The notes beneath the pieces are model-generated. The model had not been told where the DNA came from and made no database searches. It saw only the letters and a list, made by a program, of their open reading frames with translations. A stretch of 64,000 bases of DNA, from the NCBI RefSeq assembly GCF_018424695.1, contig NZ_QTNQ01000009.1:33935-97934 (forward strand). Reading direction: 5' to 3'. Shown here in pieces: positions 17,627-28,615 of the stretch (position 1 is its first letter; the number at the start of each line of letters is the position of its first letter). Made by a program: the position numbers and the translations under genes. The DNA comes from Vannielia litorea (lineage in GTDB: Bacteria; Pseudomonadota; Alphaproteobacteria; Rhodobacterales; Rhodobacteraceae).

Positions 17627-18751
17627 ATGAAGACACGCGTTGCGCTGTTGCGCGAGATGGGGGCCGCACGGCCCTACGGCGAGAGCAAGCCGCTGGAGAT
17701 CGTCGAAGCCGAGCTGGCCGCACCGGGGCCGGGGGAGCTCCTGGTGAAGATGGCCGCCGCCGGGCTTTGCCACTCCGACCTCTCCACCATCAACGCCGAC
17801 CGCCCGCGCGAGATGCCGGTGGCGCTTGGCCATGAGGCCTCGGGCGTGGTGCAGGAGGTCGGCCCCGGCGTCACCCGCTTTGCGCCGGGCGATCATGTTG
17901 TGCTCGTCTTCGTGCCCACCTGCGGCCAGTGCCTGCCCTGCGCCGAGGGCCGCCCGGCGCTGTGCGAACCCGCCGCGGTCGCCGCCGTCAACGGAACGCT
18001 GCTGACCGGCGACAAGAAGATCAGCGTCGATGGCCAGCCAGTGAACCACCACATCGGTGTGTCGGCCTTTTCCGAGCACGCCGTGGTGCACGAAGGCTCC
18101 GCCGTGAAGATCGACAAGGACATCCCGCTCGACAAGGCCGCGCTGCTGGGCTGTGCGGTGCTCACCGGCGTGGGCGCGGTGCTGAACGCAGGGAACCTGA
18201 AAGCTGGCCAAAGCTGTGCCGTGGTGGGCCTCGGCGGCGTTGGCCTCGCCGGGCTGCTCGGCGCCATCGCGGCAGGCGCGGGCCAGGTTGTGGCCGTGGA
18301 TATCGCCGCCGACAAGCGCGAGTTCGCCCTCGGCCTCGGCGCCCACATGGCCATCGACCCCTCCGAAGACGGCGCTGTGGAGAAGCTGAAAGAGGCCACC
18401 GGCGGCGGCGTGGATGTGGCGGTGGAACTGGCAGGCGTCGTGCCCGCGCTCGACTTCGCCTGCAAGATTACCCGGCGCGGCGGCATCACCGTAACGGCGG
18501 GCCTGCCGCACCCCTCCAAGGTGCTGGAAGTGCCCGTCGCCGGGCTCACGGTGGCGGATGCCACCCTCCGGGGCAGCTACGTGGGCTCCTGCGTGCCCAA
18601 GCGCGACATCCCGCGTTTTGCCCGGATGATGGAGCAGGGGCAGCTCCCGATCGAAAAGCTGATGACCCACAAGATCAGGCTCGACGAGATCAACGAGGGT
18701 TTCGAGCGGCTGGCGGCGGGGCAGGCGATCCGGCAGGTGATCGAGTTCTGA
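17627..18751 (+). CDS. Zinc-dependent alcohol dehydrogenase
   Basis: A 374-residue medium-chain dehydrogenase. Catalytic zinc residues are in AGLCHSD and GHEASGVV. Structural-zinc cysteines lie in CGQCLPCAEGRPALC, and the NAD-binding motif is GLGGVGLAGL. The ATG at 17627 is chosen because CAGGGAG lies 11 bp upstream and the family begins with MKTR-like sequence; an in-frame ATG at 17600 is less likely. It diverges from the sugar operon and shares its operator pair, so it probably oxidises an alcohol or polyol in the same pathway. Confidence 0.9.
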   Translation: MKTRVALLREMGAARPYGESKPLEIVEAELAAPGPGELLVKMAAAGLCHSDLSTINADRPREMPVALGHEASGVVQEVGPGVTRFAPGDHVVLVFVPTCGQCLPCAEGRPALCEPAAVAAVNGTLLTGDKKISVDGQPVNHHIGVSAFSEHAVVHEGSAVKIDKDIPLDKAALLGCAVLTGVGAVLNAGNLKAGQSCAVVGLGGVGLAGLLGAIAAGAGQVVAVDIAADKREFALGLGAHMAIDPSEDGAVEKLKEATGGGVDVAVELAGVVPALDFACKITRRGGITVTAGLPHPSKVLEVPVAGLTVADATLRGSYVGSCVPKRDIPRFARMMEQGQLPIEKLMTHKIRLDEINEGFERLAAGQAIRQVIEF

Positions 18752-18827
18752 GCAGGGGCAGCTCTTCGGCCCTTGCGGCCCTTATCGCAGCTGTGAGGAG
18801 GGGCCGAAGGGCCCCGAGGAACTGCTG
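18752..18827. repeat. REP-like palindromic element, copy 1
   Basis: This element fills the whole gap between two convergent genes. Outer arms GGCAGC and CTGC, and inner arms CTTCGGCCC and GGGCCGAAG, flank a central GCAGCTG. A related element at 53457-53530 also exactly fills a convergent gap. The conserved order is GGCAGC, GGCCCTT, GCAGCTG, GGCCGAA, CTGC. It may serve as a bidirectional terminator as well as being a dispersed repeat. Confidence 0.65.
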
Positions 18828-20297
18828 CTAGCGGCGTCCCAGCCAGATTGCCGTACCGATGGCGGCGAGCAGCAAGACCAGCGCAATCGGGTGCTCCATC
18901 AGAGCAGCTGGCTTGCCGTCGACGATCACCAGCGTCTGGCTCAGCAGGCTTTCGAATTGCGCGCCGAGGAAGAAGGCGATGATGAAGGCCACCACCGGCA
19001 GCCCCACCGCGCCCATCGCCCAGCCCAGCAGCGCGGAGATCAGCATCACCGCCACCCCGAACATGCCACCGGTGCTCACGTAGACGCCCGCGATGCAGAA
19101 CACGAGCGCGGCCGGCAGGATAAAGCTGTCTGGCGCCCGCAGCGCCACCGTCCAGGCCCTCAGAGAGACCAGCCCGATCAGCAGGTTTGACAGGTTGGCC
19201 ATCAGCATCGCGCCGAACAGGCCATAAATCAGCTGGCCCTGCGTCTGGAATAGCAATGGCCCCGGCTGGATACCGTGGATGGTGAAGGCCGAGATCAGCA
19301 GCGCGGCGGTGATCGAGCCGGGGATGCCAATGCCCAGAAGCGGGATCAGGTTGGCGCCCATCACTGCCGAGTTGGCGCTCTCAGTTGCCGCGATTCCCCG
19401 GAGGTTGCCCTCGCCAAAGGGCACGCCGCCCGGGTCCGACGTTCTGGCCGATGCATAGCTCATGAAGGCCGCCGCCGTGCTGCCGATGCCTGGGATTGCC
19501 CCCAGCACCGTGCCGATGACCGCGCCCCGCGCCATCACCCAGCGGCACCCCCAGTAATCGGCCCAGCTCACCCTGTCTCCCGCTGTGCTGGCCGCCACCG
19601 CGGGGCGCGGCCCGCCCCTCGCGCCAGCCATCCGGCGGAAGATTTCGGCCACGGCCAGCATCCCGATCGCCACCGCCACCAGCGGCGGGCCGTCGTAAAG
19701 CTCGAAGTAGCCGAAGTAGAAGCGCGGCGTGCTCTGTTCCGGGTCCAGCCCCACCGTGGCCAGCAGCAGGCCCATCACCGCCGCCATCAGCCCCTTCGCC
19801 AGCGAGTCTCCCAGCAGTCCCGCGATCACCGAGAAGGCGAAGAGCATCAGCGCCAGCTTCTCTACCGGCCCCATCATCAGCGCCGCCGTCGCCAGAGGGG
19901 CGGCGCAGGTGATGAGCACCAGATCCGAGAAGGTATCGCCCGTCACGCTGGCAAAGAGCGCCATCCGCGTCGCCTGATTCGGGCGGCCCTTTGCCGCCAG
20001 CGGATGCCCGTCGAGCGCCGTCGCCGCCGCATCCGGCGTGCCGGGCGTGTTGATCAGAACCGCCGGGATCGCCCCGCCGAAGAGCCCGCCCTTGTTGATC
20101 CCGACGAGGAAGGAGATCGCCACCAGCGGGTCGAGCACGAAGGTGAAGGGGATCGCAATGGCCATGGCCATCACCGGCCCGATGCCGGGGATCGCGCCCA
20201 CCACCTGGCCCATCACCACGCCGGCCAGAACGAAGGCGAGGTTCACCAGCGTGAAGGCATCGGCAAAACCGGCGAGGATGATCTCGAGCGGCGGCAT
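18828..20297 (-). CDS. tctA: Tripartite tricarboxylate transporter large permease TctA
   Basis: A 489-residue membrane protein with about 12 helices and the TctA signatures PGIGPVMAMAIAIPF and GAIPGIGSTAAAFMSYA. It forms the channel for an organic acid captured by the periplasmic TctC. It is the last gene of the operon, 1 bp after tctB. Confidence 0.94.
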   Translation of the reverse strand: MPPLEIILAGFADAFTLVNLAFVLAGVVMGQVVGAIPGIGPVMAMAIAIPFTFVLDPLVAISFLVGINKGGLFGGAIPAVLINTPGTPDAAATALDGHPLAAKGRPNQATRMALFASVTGDTFSDLVLITCAAPLATAALMMGPVEKLALMLFAFSVIAGLLGDSLAKGLMAAVMGLLLATVGLDPEQSTPRFYFGYFELYDGPPLVAVAIGMLAVAEIFRRMAGARGGPRPAVAASTAGDRVSWADYWGCRWVMARGAVIGTVLGAIPGIGSTAAAFMSYASARTSDPGGVPFGEGNLRGIAATESANSAVMGANLIPLLGIGIPGSITAALLISAFTIHGIQPGPLLFQTQGQLIYGLFGAMLMANLSNLLIGLVSLRAWTVALRAPDSFILPAALVFCIAGVYVSTGGMFGVAVMLISALLGWAMGAVGLPVVAFIIAFFLGAQFESLLSQTLVIVDGKPAALMEHPIALVLLLAAIGTAIWLGRR

Positions 20298-20298
20298 C

Positions 20299-20727
20299 TC
20301 AGGGCAGTGGGCGCTGCAACAGCTGTTCCACCACCAGCCAGACGAAGCCCGGCACAGCGAAGATGCCCGCCACCAGCCACGGCCAGCGCCGCTCGCCCAG
20401 GGCCCACATCAACGCGCCTGCGCCCAGCGGGGCGATCACGAGGAAGCCCCAGCGGCTCATCGCCCAGAGCGCAATCCCAAAGCCCAGCCCCAGCCCGATG
20501 ATACGCAGCGCCTCCCGGCCCGAAACCTCCATCGCCCCGCGCGGGAGGGCGGCATGGGCCAGCCCGAGCACGATCAGCGACACGGCGCAGATCGTCGGCA
20601 GGGTGCGCGGGCGCATCCAGCCATAGTCGGAGGCCGAGGAATGGTTCGGGATCACCCAGAGCCAGAAGGCCGCCGCGAGCGCCGCGACGGCCAGCCCGGT
20701 CAGCCGGTTGGCTGCCCTATTGCCCAA
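20299..20727 (-). CDS. tctB: Tripartite tricarboxylate transporter small permease TctB
   Basis: A 142-residue protein with four hydrophobic helices, as in TctB/DUF1468 proteins. It overlaps the 3' end of tctC by 11 bp and is followed after 1 bp by tctA. Its family and position are diagnostic even though TctB sequences are poorly conserved. Confidence 0.88.
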   Translation of the reverse strand: MGNRAANRLTGLAVAALAAAFWLWVIPNHSSASDYGWMRPRTLPTICAVSLIVLGLAHAALPRGAMEVSGREALRIIGLGLGFGIALWAMSRWGFLVIAPLGAGALMWALGERRWPWLVAGIFAVPGFVWLVVEQLLQRPLP

Positions 20728-21655
20728 AGAGCTTTCCCACGTTCACAAGCCCGTCGGTCAGCCGCGCCTTTGTGGCTTCGGGGCCATCGCCCGAGGGTTC
20801 GGTGTGCATCGCGTTCATCACAACTTCCTTGGTGGGGTCTGCGGTGATCGCGGCAGCCAGCGCATCGGCCAGCGCGGTCTTGGCCTCATCGGGCAGCCCG
20901 GCGGGGGCGGCGATGTAGAACCACGGGTCCACGTAAATCTCGAAGCCCTGCTCCTGCACCGTCGCTACGTCGGGCGCATAGGAATGGCGCGAGGCATTGG
21001 CCGAGGCCAGCATCTTCAACTCGCCCGACTCGAGGTAGGGAATATGCGCGCCCGCCACGAAGGCCGCATCCACATGCCCGCCCAGCAGGTTCTGCACGTT
21101 CTCCGCGCTGGACTTGGTGCTCACCAGCCGGAAGCCAGCGCCGGCCTGCTTGTCGACGAACTGCATCAAAAGCTCTTGCGGCTTGGCGTCGAAGCCCACC
21201 AGCGCACCGTCACTCGCTTTGGCATGCTCAATGAGTCCGGCGAGGTCGTCATAGGGCGCATTCGCCGGGGCAACGAGCGCCAGCTGAGCCAGCGCCACGG
21301 TGCTGAGGTAATCGAAACTGTCGAGGTCAAACGGCACCTCGTCGGGGCGGATCGTGAGGTTGACGAGAACGGGCATGGTCACGCCCATCCCAAGCGTCCG
21401 GCCGTCGGCGGGCAGGGTGGCGAGCTGGGTGAACATCGCCATCCCGCCGCCGCCCGGCTTGTTCTCCACCACAATGTCCCAGCCGGTGGCCTCGCTCATG
21501 TTCTGCGCCACCAGGCGGCCCAGTGTATCGGTCTCGCCGCCCGCACCGAAGCCGATCCACAGCTTGACCGGCCCGTCGGGCGCCCATTCGGCCATGGCGG
21601 CCCCGGCGCTCATGGCCAGCGCCAGCGCGGCCCCTGCAAAGGTCTTCAGTCTCAT
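20717..21655 (-). CDS. tctC: Tripartite tricarboxylate transporter substrate-binding protein TctC
   Basis: A 312-residue periplasmic binding protein of the TctC/Bug family with a signal peptide (about residues 1-22, ending AMA). Characteristic segments are WDIVVENKPGGGG near residue 60 and the NVQNLLGGHVDAAF region near 165. It should bind a carboxylated substrate. The adjacent amino-acid-oxidase-like flavoprotein suggests the ligand may be an amino or keto acid, but this is inference. Confidence 0.93.
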   Translation of the reverse strand: MRLKTFAGAALALAMSAGAAMAEWAPDGPVKLWIGFGAGGETDTLGRLVAQNMSEATGWDIVVENKPGGGGMAMFTQLATLPADGRTLGMGVTMPVLVNLTIRPDEVPFDLDSFDYLSTVALAQLALVAPANAPYDDLAGLIEHAKASDGALVGFDAKPQELLMQFVDKQAGAGFRLVSTKSSAENVQNLLGGHVDAAFVAGAHIPYLESGELKMLASANASRHSYAPDVATVQEQGFEIYVDPWFYIAAPAGLPDEAKTALADALAAAITADPTKEVVMNAMHTEPSGDGPEATKARLTDGLVNVGKLFGQ

Positions 21656-21687
21656 GTGCTCTCTCCCTGTTTACTCTTCTTCCAAAC

Positions 21688-22827
21688 TCATGCGGCAAGG
21701 GCGGGCCGCCCCGGGGCGATGTAGCCGGGCGCAAGGCCGCTGTCGGCCAGTACCTCCTCCACCGGGGTGCCCAGAACCAGCGCCGCAGCAAGCCGCCCCA
21801 TCGCCGGGGCCGTCTGCACCCCCGCGCCGCCCTGTCCGGCCAGCCAGAAAAATCCTTTCGCCTCCGGATCGAACCCGCAGGCGGGCAACCTGTCGGGGAA
21901 GAAGCTGCGCAACCCCGCCCACTTGCTCTCGATCCGGCGCACTTCGATCCGGCAGGCCTGGCTCACCCGGTCCACGCAAATGGCGACGTCCAGCTCTTCG
22001 GGCTGGGCATCCTGCGGCTCTGCCGGGGTCTCGTCGCCGGGGGAGGCCATGAGCTTCCCCGCCTCGGGCTTCACGTAGAACTCCTCATCCGCATCCACGA
22101 TCATCGGCATCGCCTGCACGTCCACATCCCCCGGCGCCGCAACCGTGATCGCCGTGCGCCGCATCGGCTGCAAGCCAAGGGGGCGCACGCCTGCCAGCGT
22201 CGCCACCTTGTCGGCCCAGGCTCCGGCCGCATTCACCACCACGCCCGCCGTCACAACGCCCTGTGCGGTCTCGATCCGCCATCCCTGCGCCGCAGGCGCC
22301 ATCGAAACCACTTCTGCCTTACCGAAAAACTCGGCCCCCGCCGACTTCGCCATCCGCAGGAACCCCTGCATCAGCCCGTGCACGTCGATATCGGCGGCGT
22401 CGGGGTTGTAGAAGGCGCGTGCAATATGGCCCGGGCGGAGTAGCGGCGCGCGGGCCTCGGCTTCTTCGCCGGTCAGCCAGGCCAGCGCGGCGCGGCCCTC
22501 CATCTGTGCCGCGACCGCCTTCAATGCCTGAAGCTGATCTTCCCGGGCCACCCGCATCAAGCCGCGCGGGGTGAGCAGGGGCGCCTCTGCGAAGCCCGCC
22601 GGCGGCGCATTGAAGAATGGCTCCGACAGGCCCGTAAGCACTTGCATTGCGCCGCTGCCATAACCCTGGGCCAGAATGGCCGCCGAGCGTCCCGAGCTGT
22701 GATAGCCCGGCTGGCTCTCGCCTTCGAGGACCACCACCGAGGCCCCGCGCGCGATGTTCGCAGCCGCCGAAAGGCCCGCAATGCCGCCGCCGATCACGGC
22801 CACGTCGAAATGGTCTTGCACTGTCAT
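21688..22827 (-). CDS. FAD-dependent oxidoreductase, D-amino-acid/glycine oxidase type
   Basis: A 379-residue flavoprotein of the DAO family. The dinucleotide-binding motif VIGGGIAGLSAA is near the N-terminus, and the C-terminal FAD contact is LAGQGGAGVQTAP. The ATG at 22827 is chosen because AGGGGG lies just upstream; an in-frame ATG at 22881 would add a low-complexity leader. It precedes tctC by 32 bp and is likely co-transcribed. It probably oxidises an amine or amino acid imported by the Tct system. It lacks a recognisable membrane anchor. Confidence 0.87.
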   Translation of the reverse strand: MTVQDHFDVAVIGGGIAGLSAAANIARGASVVVLEGESQPGYHSSGRSAAILAQGYGSGAMQVLTGLSEPFFNAPPAGFAEAPLLTPRGLMRVAREDQLQALKAVAAQMEGRAALAWLTGEEAEARAPLLRPGHIARAFYNPDAADIDVHGLMQGFLRMAKSAGAEFFGKAEVVSMAPAAQGWRIETAQGVVTAGVVVNAAGAWADKVATLAGVRPLGLQPMRRTAITVAAPGDVDVQAMPMIVDADEEFYVKPEAGKLMASPGDETPAEPQDAQPEELDVAICVDRVSQACRIEVRRIESKWAGLRSFFPDRLPACGFDPEAKGFFWLAGQGGAGVQTAPAMGRLAAALVLGTPVEEVLADSGLAPGYIAPGRPALAA

Positions 22828-22892
22828 CCCCCTGTTTGCGGCGAGCCTAGCAGCGGCCATCCGCGCTGCAAAGGGCGGCACTCCGGTGTCAT

Positions 22893-22914
22893 GGCAAGCC
22901 CGCGCGGGCCTGCC
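22893..22914 (-). terminator. Hairpin at the end of glpR
   Basis: GGCA and TGCC flank the perfect palindrome GCCCGCGCGGGC with one mismatch between the stems. It begins directly at the glpR stop codon. There is no T-run, so termination here would be atypical. Confidence 0.4.
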
Positions 22915-23679
22915 TCAAGAGCCGCAAATCTCCACCCCGGTGCCCCACTGCTCGCACAGCGCGGCCAGCTCGGGGGCCAGCGGCGCATCGGTGAAAAACC
23001 GGTCGATCGCGCCGAGAGAGGCAATGCGCGCCGGGGCCGAGCGTTGGAACTTGGAGGTATCGGCCACGAGGAAGGTGCGCCGGGACTGGGCCAGGATCGC
23101 CTGGCTCACGCCCACCTCCTGGATGTCGAAGTCCAGCATGTCGCCCTCGGGGTCGATGGCCGAGCAGCCGACAACCGCAAGGTCGAACTTGAACTGCTGG
23201 ATCGTCTCGCTGGCAAGCTTGCCCACCAGCCCGCCGTCCGAGCGGCGCAAGCTTCCGCCGGTCACCACGATCTCGCAGTCCGAGTTGGCGGCGAGGATGT
23301 TGGCGACGTTCATGTTGTTGGTCACCACCAGCAGGTTGCGGTGCCCCATCAACTCGCGGGCAACCGCCTCGGTCGAAGTGCCGATGTTCAGGAAGATGCT
23401 CGCGTTCTCGGGGATGCGGGCCGCGCAGGCGCGGGCGATGGCGGCCTTGGCCTCGAGGTTGAGCGAGCGCCGCTCCTCGTAGCCGATGTTATGCGTGCCC
23501 GAGGCCAGGATCGCCCCGCCATGCACCCGCTCGATCTGCCCGGCATCCGCAAGCTCGCTCAGATCGCGGCGGATGGTCTGAAGCGTCACGCCGAAGTGCT
23601 CGGCCAGACCATCGACGGTGACCTTGCCGTCGCGGCGGATGATCTCGAGCATTTCTGGGTGGCGGAAGGCTTGGCTCAC
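22915..23679 (-). CDS. glpR: Glycerol-3-phosphate regulon repressor, DeoR family
   Basis: A 254-residue regulator with an N-terminal DeoR helix-turn-helix (VDGLAEHFGVTLQTIRRDL) and the IERVHGGA hinge, then a sugar-phosphate sensor domain with NIGTSTEAVAREL. I favour the GTG at 23679. The in-frame ATG at 23721 would place an operator-like motif (23704-23719) inside the first codons, and homologues in this group begin close to the SQ-x-FRHPEML sequence. It is divergent from glpD and probably represses both directions until glycerol-3-phosphate binds. Confidence 0.9.
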   Translation of the reverse strand: MSQAFRHPEMLEIIRRDGKVTVDGLAEHFGVTLQTIRRDLSELADAGQIERVHGGAILASGTHNIGYEERRSLNLEAKAAIARACAARIPENASIFLNIGTSTEAVARELMGHRNLLVVTNNMNVANILAANSDCEIVVTGGSLRRSDGGLVGKLASETIQQFKFDLAVVGCSAIDPEGDMLDFDIQEVGVSQAILAQSRRTFLVADTSKFQRSAPARIASLGAIDRFFTDAPLAPELAALCEQWGTGVEICGS

Positions 23680-23703
23680 GCGGGGTTTGTCCTGATCGTG
23701 TAT

Positions 23704-23719
23704 GTTCGATTCTTTTCGC
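23704..23719 (-). promoter_or_regulatory. Candidate GlpR operator, glpR side
   Basis: On the minus strand this reads GCGAAAAGAATCGAAC, matching 14 of 16 bases of a site on the plus strand at 23873-23888. It is 25-40 bp upstream of the GTG start chosen for glpR. Two similar, oppositely oriented sites in a divergent glpR-glpD region fit autoregulation plus glpD control. Confidence 0.65.
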
Positions 23720-23872
23720 ATGCGGGCGAATAATCGGCAAACGATTTTGCCCTGAAAAGGTAGAGGAAAGGGGCATGCGGCTATTTCTTGTTGTCGTTCA
23801 GGTGGTTCGCTGCGATGCGGCGCGCGCTGCCGCCCTGCGGCAAGTCCATGTTCGCACTCGGAAAAATCAAAA

Positions 23873-23888
23873 ACGAAAAGAAACGAAC
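23873..23888 (+). promoter_or_regulatory. Candidate GlpR operator, glpD side
   Basis: Reads ACGAAAAGAAACGAAC, within a longer run where AAACGAA occurs at 23871 and 23881, exactly 10 bp apart. Direct repeats at helical spacing are typical of DeoR/GlpR binding sites. It lies about 65 bp upstream of glpD. Confidence 0.7.
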
Positions 23889-23951
23889 ATTTCTGCTTTC
23901 GCTACGCGGCGACTCGGTGCATAAACCTGCCAGCACACTTGGGAGGGATCT

Positions 23952-25553
23952 GTGCCAGAGGGGACACCCGCACAACCTGTCGACTTGTTCGTCATCGGCG
24001 GCGGCATCAACGGATGCGGCATCGCGCGGGATGCGGCGGGTCGCGGTCTGTCTGTCGCCCTGGCCGAGATGGGCGATCTGGCCCAGGCCACGTCCTCCTC
24101 CTCAACCAAGCTCTTTCACGGCGGGTTGCGCTATCTGGAGTTCTTCGAGTTCCGCCTCGTGCGCGAGGCGCTGAAGGAGCGTGAAGTGCTCCTGCGAAAC
24201 ATGCCGCACATCTCATGGCCGATGCGCTTTGTGCTTCCGTATCATAGGGATATGCGTTTCGAGAAGGCCACGCCTACATCGCGTCTGCTCTCGGTCTTCA
24301 TGCCCTGGATGAAAGGGCGGCGCCCTGCGTGGCTCATCCGCTTCGGCCTGTTTCTCTACGATCATCTCGGCGGGAGAAAGATCCTGCCCGGCACCGAAAC
24401 CCTGAGCCTGCCCGGGTCGTCCGAGGGCGCGCCGCTTCAGGAGCGGTTCCTGCATGCTTACGAGTATTCCGACTGCTGGGTAGAGGATTCGCGCCTCGTG
24501 GTGCTCAATGCCCGCGATGCCGAGAACCGGGGCGCCCGGGTTATGACCCGCACCAAGGTTCTGTCCGCCAGCGCCGAAAACGGCCTCTGGACGGTGGAAA
24601 CGCAAAATACCGAAAGCGGCGAGATCGCCACCCACCACGCCCGGATGCTCGTGAATGCCGGCGGCCCCTGGGTGGGGGAGATCCTCAGCCACACCATCCG
24701 CTCCAATTCGACCGAGGGCGTGCGCCTGGTGCGCGGCTCCCACATCATCACCCGCCGCCTCTACGAACACGACAAGGCCTATTTCTTCCAGGGCGAGGAC
24801 GGGCGGATCATTTTTGCCATTCCCTACGAGCAGGACTTCACCCTCATCGGCACCACCGAATGTGCCCATGAAGACCCCGACGAAGCCCCAAGCTGCACCG
24901 ATGAAGAGCGCGACTACCTGATCGACTTTGCGGGCCGCTACCTCGCTACGCCAATCACCGCCGAGGATATCGTCTGGACCTATTCCGGCGTCCGCCCGCT
25001 CTATGACGAGGGCACCGCCTCGGCCACGGCGGCAACGCGGGATTACACGCTCAAGGTCGATAGCTCCGCCGGTGCGCCGGTGCTGAACATCTTCGGCGGC
25101 AAGATCACCACCTACCGCCGTCTCGCCGAAGCCGCTCTGGATAAGATCGCGCCGCATTTTCAGGGACTTGGCCGCAAGTGGACGGAAAGCGCCCCGCTGC
25201 CCGGCGGCGACTTTCCGCACGATGGCGCCGCCGATCTGGCCCGCGCGCTCATGGCCGAGTACCCTTTCCTCGACGCCCCGCAGGCCGCGCGCCTCGTGCG
25301 CGCCTACGGCACCGAGGCGCGGGCCATTCTTGGCAAGGCCACCTCGGCCGCCGACCTTGGCCAGGCTTTCGGTGCGGGCCTCACCCGTGCGGAAGTCGAC
25401 TGGCTGCGCACGCATGAATACGCCCGCACCGCCGAAGACATCCTTTGGCGGCGCGGCAAGCTGGGCCTCCGCCTCAGTGCCGAAGAGACCGCGGCGCTCG
25501 ATACATACATGAAAGACCATCGCCGGGACGCAAGCCCGGCGGCGGCCGAATAG
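23952..25553 (+). CDS. glpD: Glycerol-3-phosphate dehydrogenase, aerobic FAD-linked
   Basis: A 533-residue flavoprotein that oxidises glycerol-3-phosphate to dihydroxyacetone phosphate at the inner membrane and feeds electrons to quinone. The FAD motif is VIGGGINGCGIARDAAGRG near residue 14, followed by the family SSSSTKLFHGGLRYLE segment, with FGGKITTYRRLAE near residue 378. It starts with GTG at 23952 after GGGAGGGAT. It is the first gene of the glycerol operon and is divergent from glpR. Confidence 0.96.
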   Translation: MPEGTPAQPVDLFVIGGGINGCGIARDAAGRGLSVALAEMGDLAQATSSSSTKLFHGGLRYLEFFEFRLVREALKEREVLLRNMPHISWPMRFVLPYHRDMRFEKATPTSRLLSVFMPWMKGRRPAWLIRFGLFLYDHLGGRKILPGTETLSLPGSSEGAPLQERFLHAYEYSDCWVEDSRLVVLNARDAENRGARVMTRTKVLSASAENGLWTVETQNTESGEIATHHARMLVNAGGPWVGEILSHTIRSNSTEGVRLVRGSHIITRRLYEHDKAYFFQGEDGRIIFAIPYEQDFTLIGTTECAHEDPDEAPSCTDEERDYLIDFAGRYLATPITAEDIVWTYSGVRPLYDEGTASATAATRDYTLKVDSSAGAPVLNIFGGKITTYRRLAEAALDKIAPHFQGLGRKWTESAPLPGGDFPHDGAADLARALMAEYPFLDAPQAARLVRAYGTEARAILGKATSAADLGQAFGAGLTRAEVDWLRTHEYARTAEDILWRRGKLGLRLSAEETAALDTYMKDHRRDASPAAAE

Positions 25554-25562
25554 GGAAACGCA

Positions 25563-26651
25563 ATGGTTCTGGAACTGAAATCCGTGAGCAAGGTGGCGGG
25601 CCGCGACACCCATATCCACCCCACGGACCTCACGCTGGAAAACGGCACGATGAACGTGCTGCTCGGCCCCACATCCGCGGGCAAGACCAGCCTGATGCGC
25701 CTCATGGCGGGCCTCGATGCCCCCACCGAAGGCCGGGTGTTCTGGAACGGCAATGACGTGACCGGCATGCGCGTGCAAGACAGGCAGGTGGCCATGGTCT
25801 ACCAGCAGTTCATCAACTACCCCTCGATGACCGTCTACGACAACATCGCCTCGCCCCTGCGGCTGCAGGGCAAGGACAAGGCCACCATCGACGCGGCGGT
25901 GAAGAAGACCGCCGAGATGATGAAGCTCACCCCCATGCTCACCCGCAAACCGCTGGAGCTGTCCGGTGGGCAGCAGCAGCGCTGCGCACTCGCCCGGGCG
26001 CTGGTGAAGGGGGCAGGCCTCGTGCTGCTCGACGAGCCGTTGGCCAACCTCGATTACAAGCTGCGCGAGGAGTTGCGCGTCGAGATCCCCAAGATCTTTG
26101 AAGAAAGCGGTGCCATCTTCGTCTATGCCACAACCGAGCCGGAAGAGGCCCTCCTCCTCGGCGGCAATACCGCGACCCTCTGGGAAGGGCGTGTCACCCA
26201 GTTCGGCCCCACGCCTGAGGTCTACCGCCGCCCGGTCGATGCAACCACCGCGCGCGTCTTCTCCGATCCGCCGATGAACTTCCTCCAGGTCTCCAAGACC
26301 GGCAGCAAACTGATGTTCGGTGAGGGCCAATCCGCCCCGGCTGCCGGCAAGCTGGCCGAGCTGCCCGATGGCCGCTACCTCGCCGGATTCCGACCCAACC
26401 ACCTCGAAATCCTCCAGCACACCGGCGAGGCGATGAAGTTCAATACCCGCCTCACCGTCACCGAGCTGACCGGATCAGAAACCTTCGTGCACCTCGATCA
26501 TGCGAGCGAGCGCTGGGTCGGGCTGATCCACGGCGTGCACAACCTCGAACCGGGGGCCGATCTCGCTGTCTGGCTCGATCCCTCCCACGTGTACATTTTC
26601 GATGCCGAGGGCGCGCTCGTCGCCCCGGCCTCCTATGCAGCGGCAGCGTGA
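25563..26651 (+). CDS. glpS: Glycerol ABC transporter ATPase GlpS
   Basis: A 362-residue MalK-like ATPase, one of two in the glycerol importer described in Rhizobium as GlpSTPQUV. Walker A reads GPTSAGKTS, the signature ELSGGQQQR is intact, and Walker B is VLLDEPLANLD. The switch region reads ATTEPEEA, lacking the usual histidine. A C-terminal regulatory domain follows. It begins 9 bp after glpD. Confidence 0.92.
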   Translation: MVLELKSVSKVAGRDTHIHPTDLTLENGTMNVLLGPTSAGKTSLMRLMAGLDAPTEGRVFWNGNDVTGMRVQDRQVAMVYQQFINYPSMTVYDNIASPLRLQGKDKATIDAAVKKTAEMMKLTPMLTRKPLELSGGQQQRCALARALVKGAGLVLLDEPLANLDYKLREELRVEIPKIFEESGAIFVYATTEPEEALLLGGNTATLWEGRVTQFGPTPEVYRRPVDATTARVFSDPPMNFLQVSKTGSKLMFGEGQSAPAAGKLAELPDGRYLAGFRPNHLEILQHTGEAMKFNTRLTVTELTGSETFVHLDHASERWVGLIHGVHNLEPGADLAVWLDPSHVYIFDAEGALVAPASYAAAA

Positions 26652-26660
26652 GGCAAGCAG

Positions 26661-28611
<1,951 letters not shown>

Positions 28612-28615
<4 letters not shown>

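Noticed and set aside
24213..26420. A 735-codon minus-strand open frame across glpD and glpS
   Set aside because: It lies wholly opposite two well-identified genes and has shadow-frame composition without motifs.
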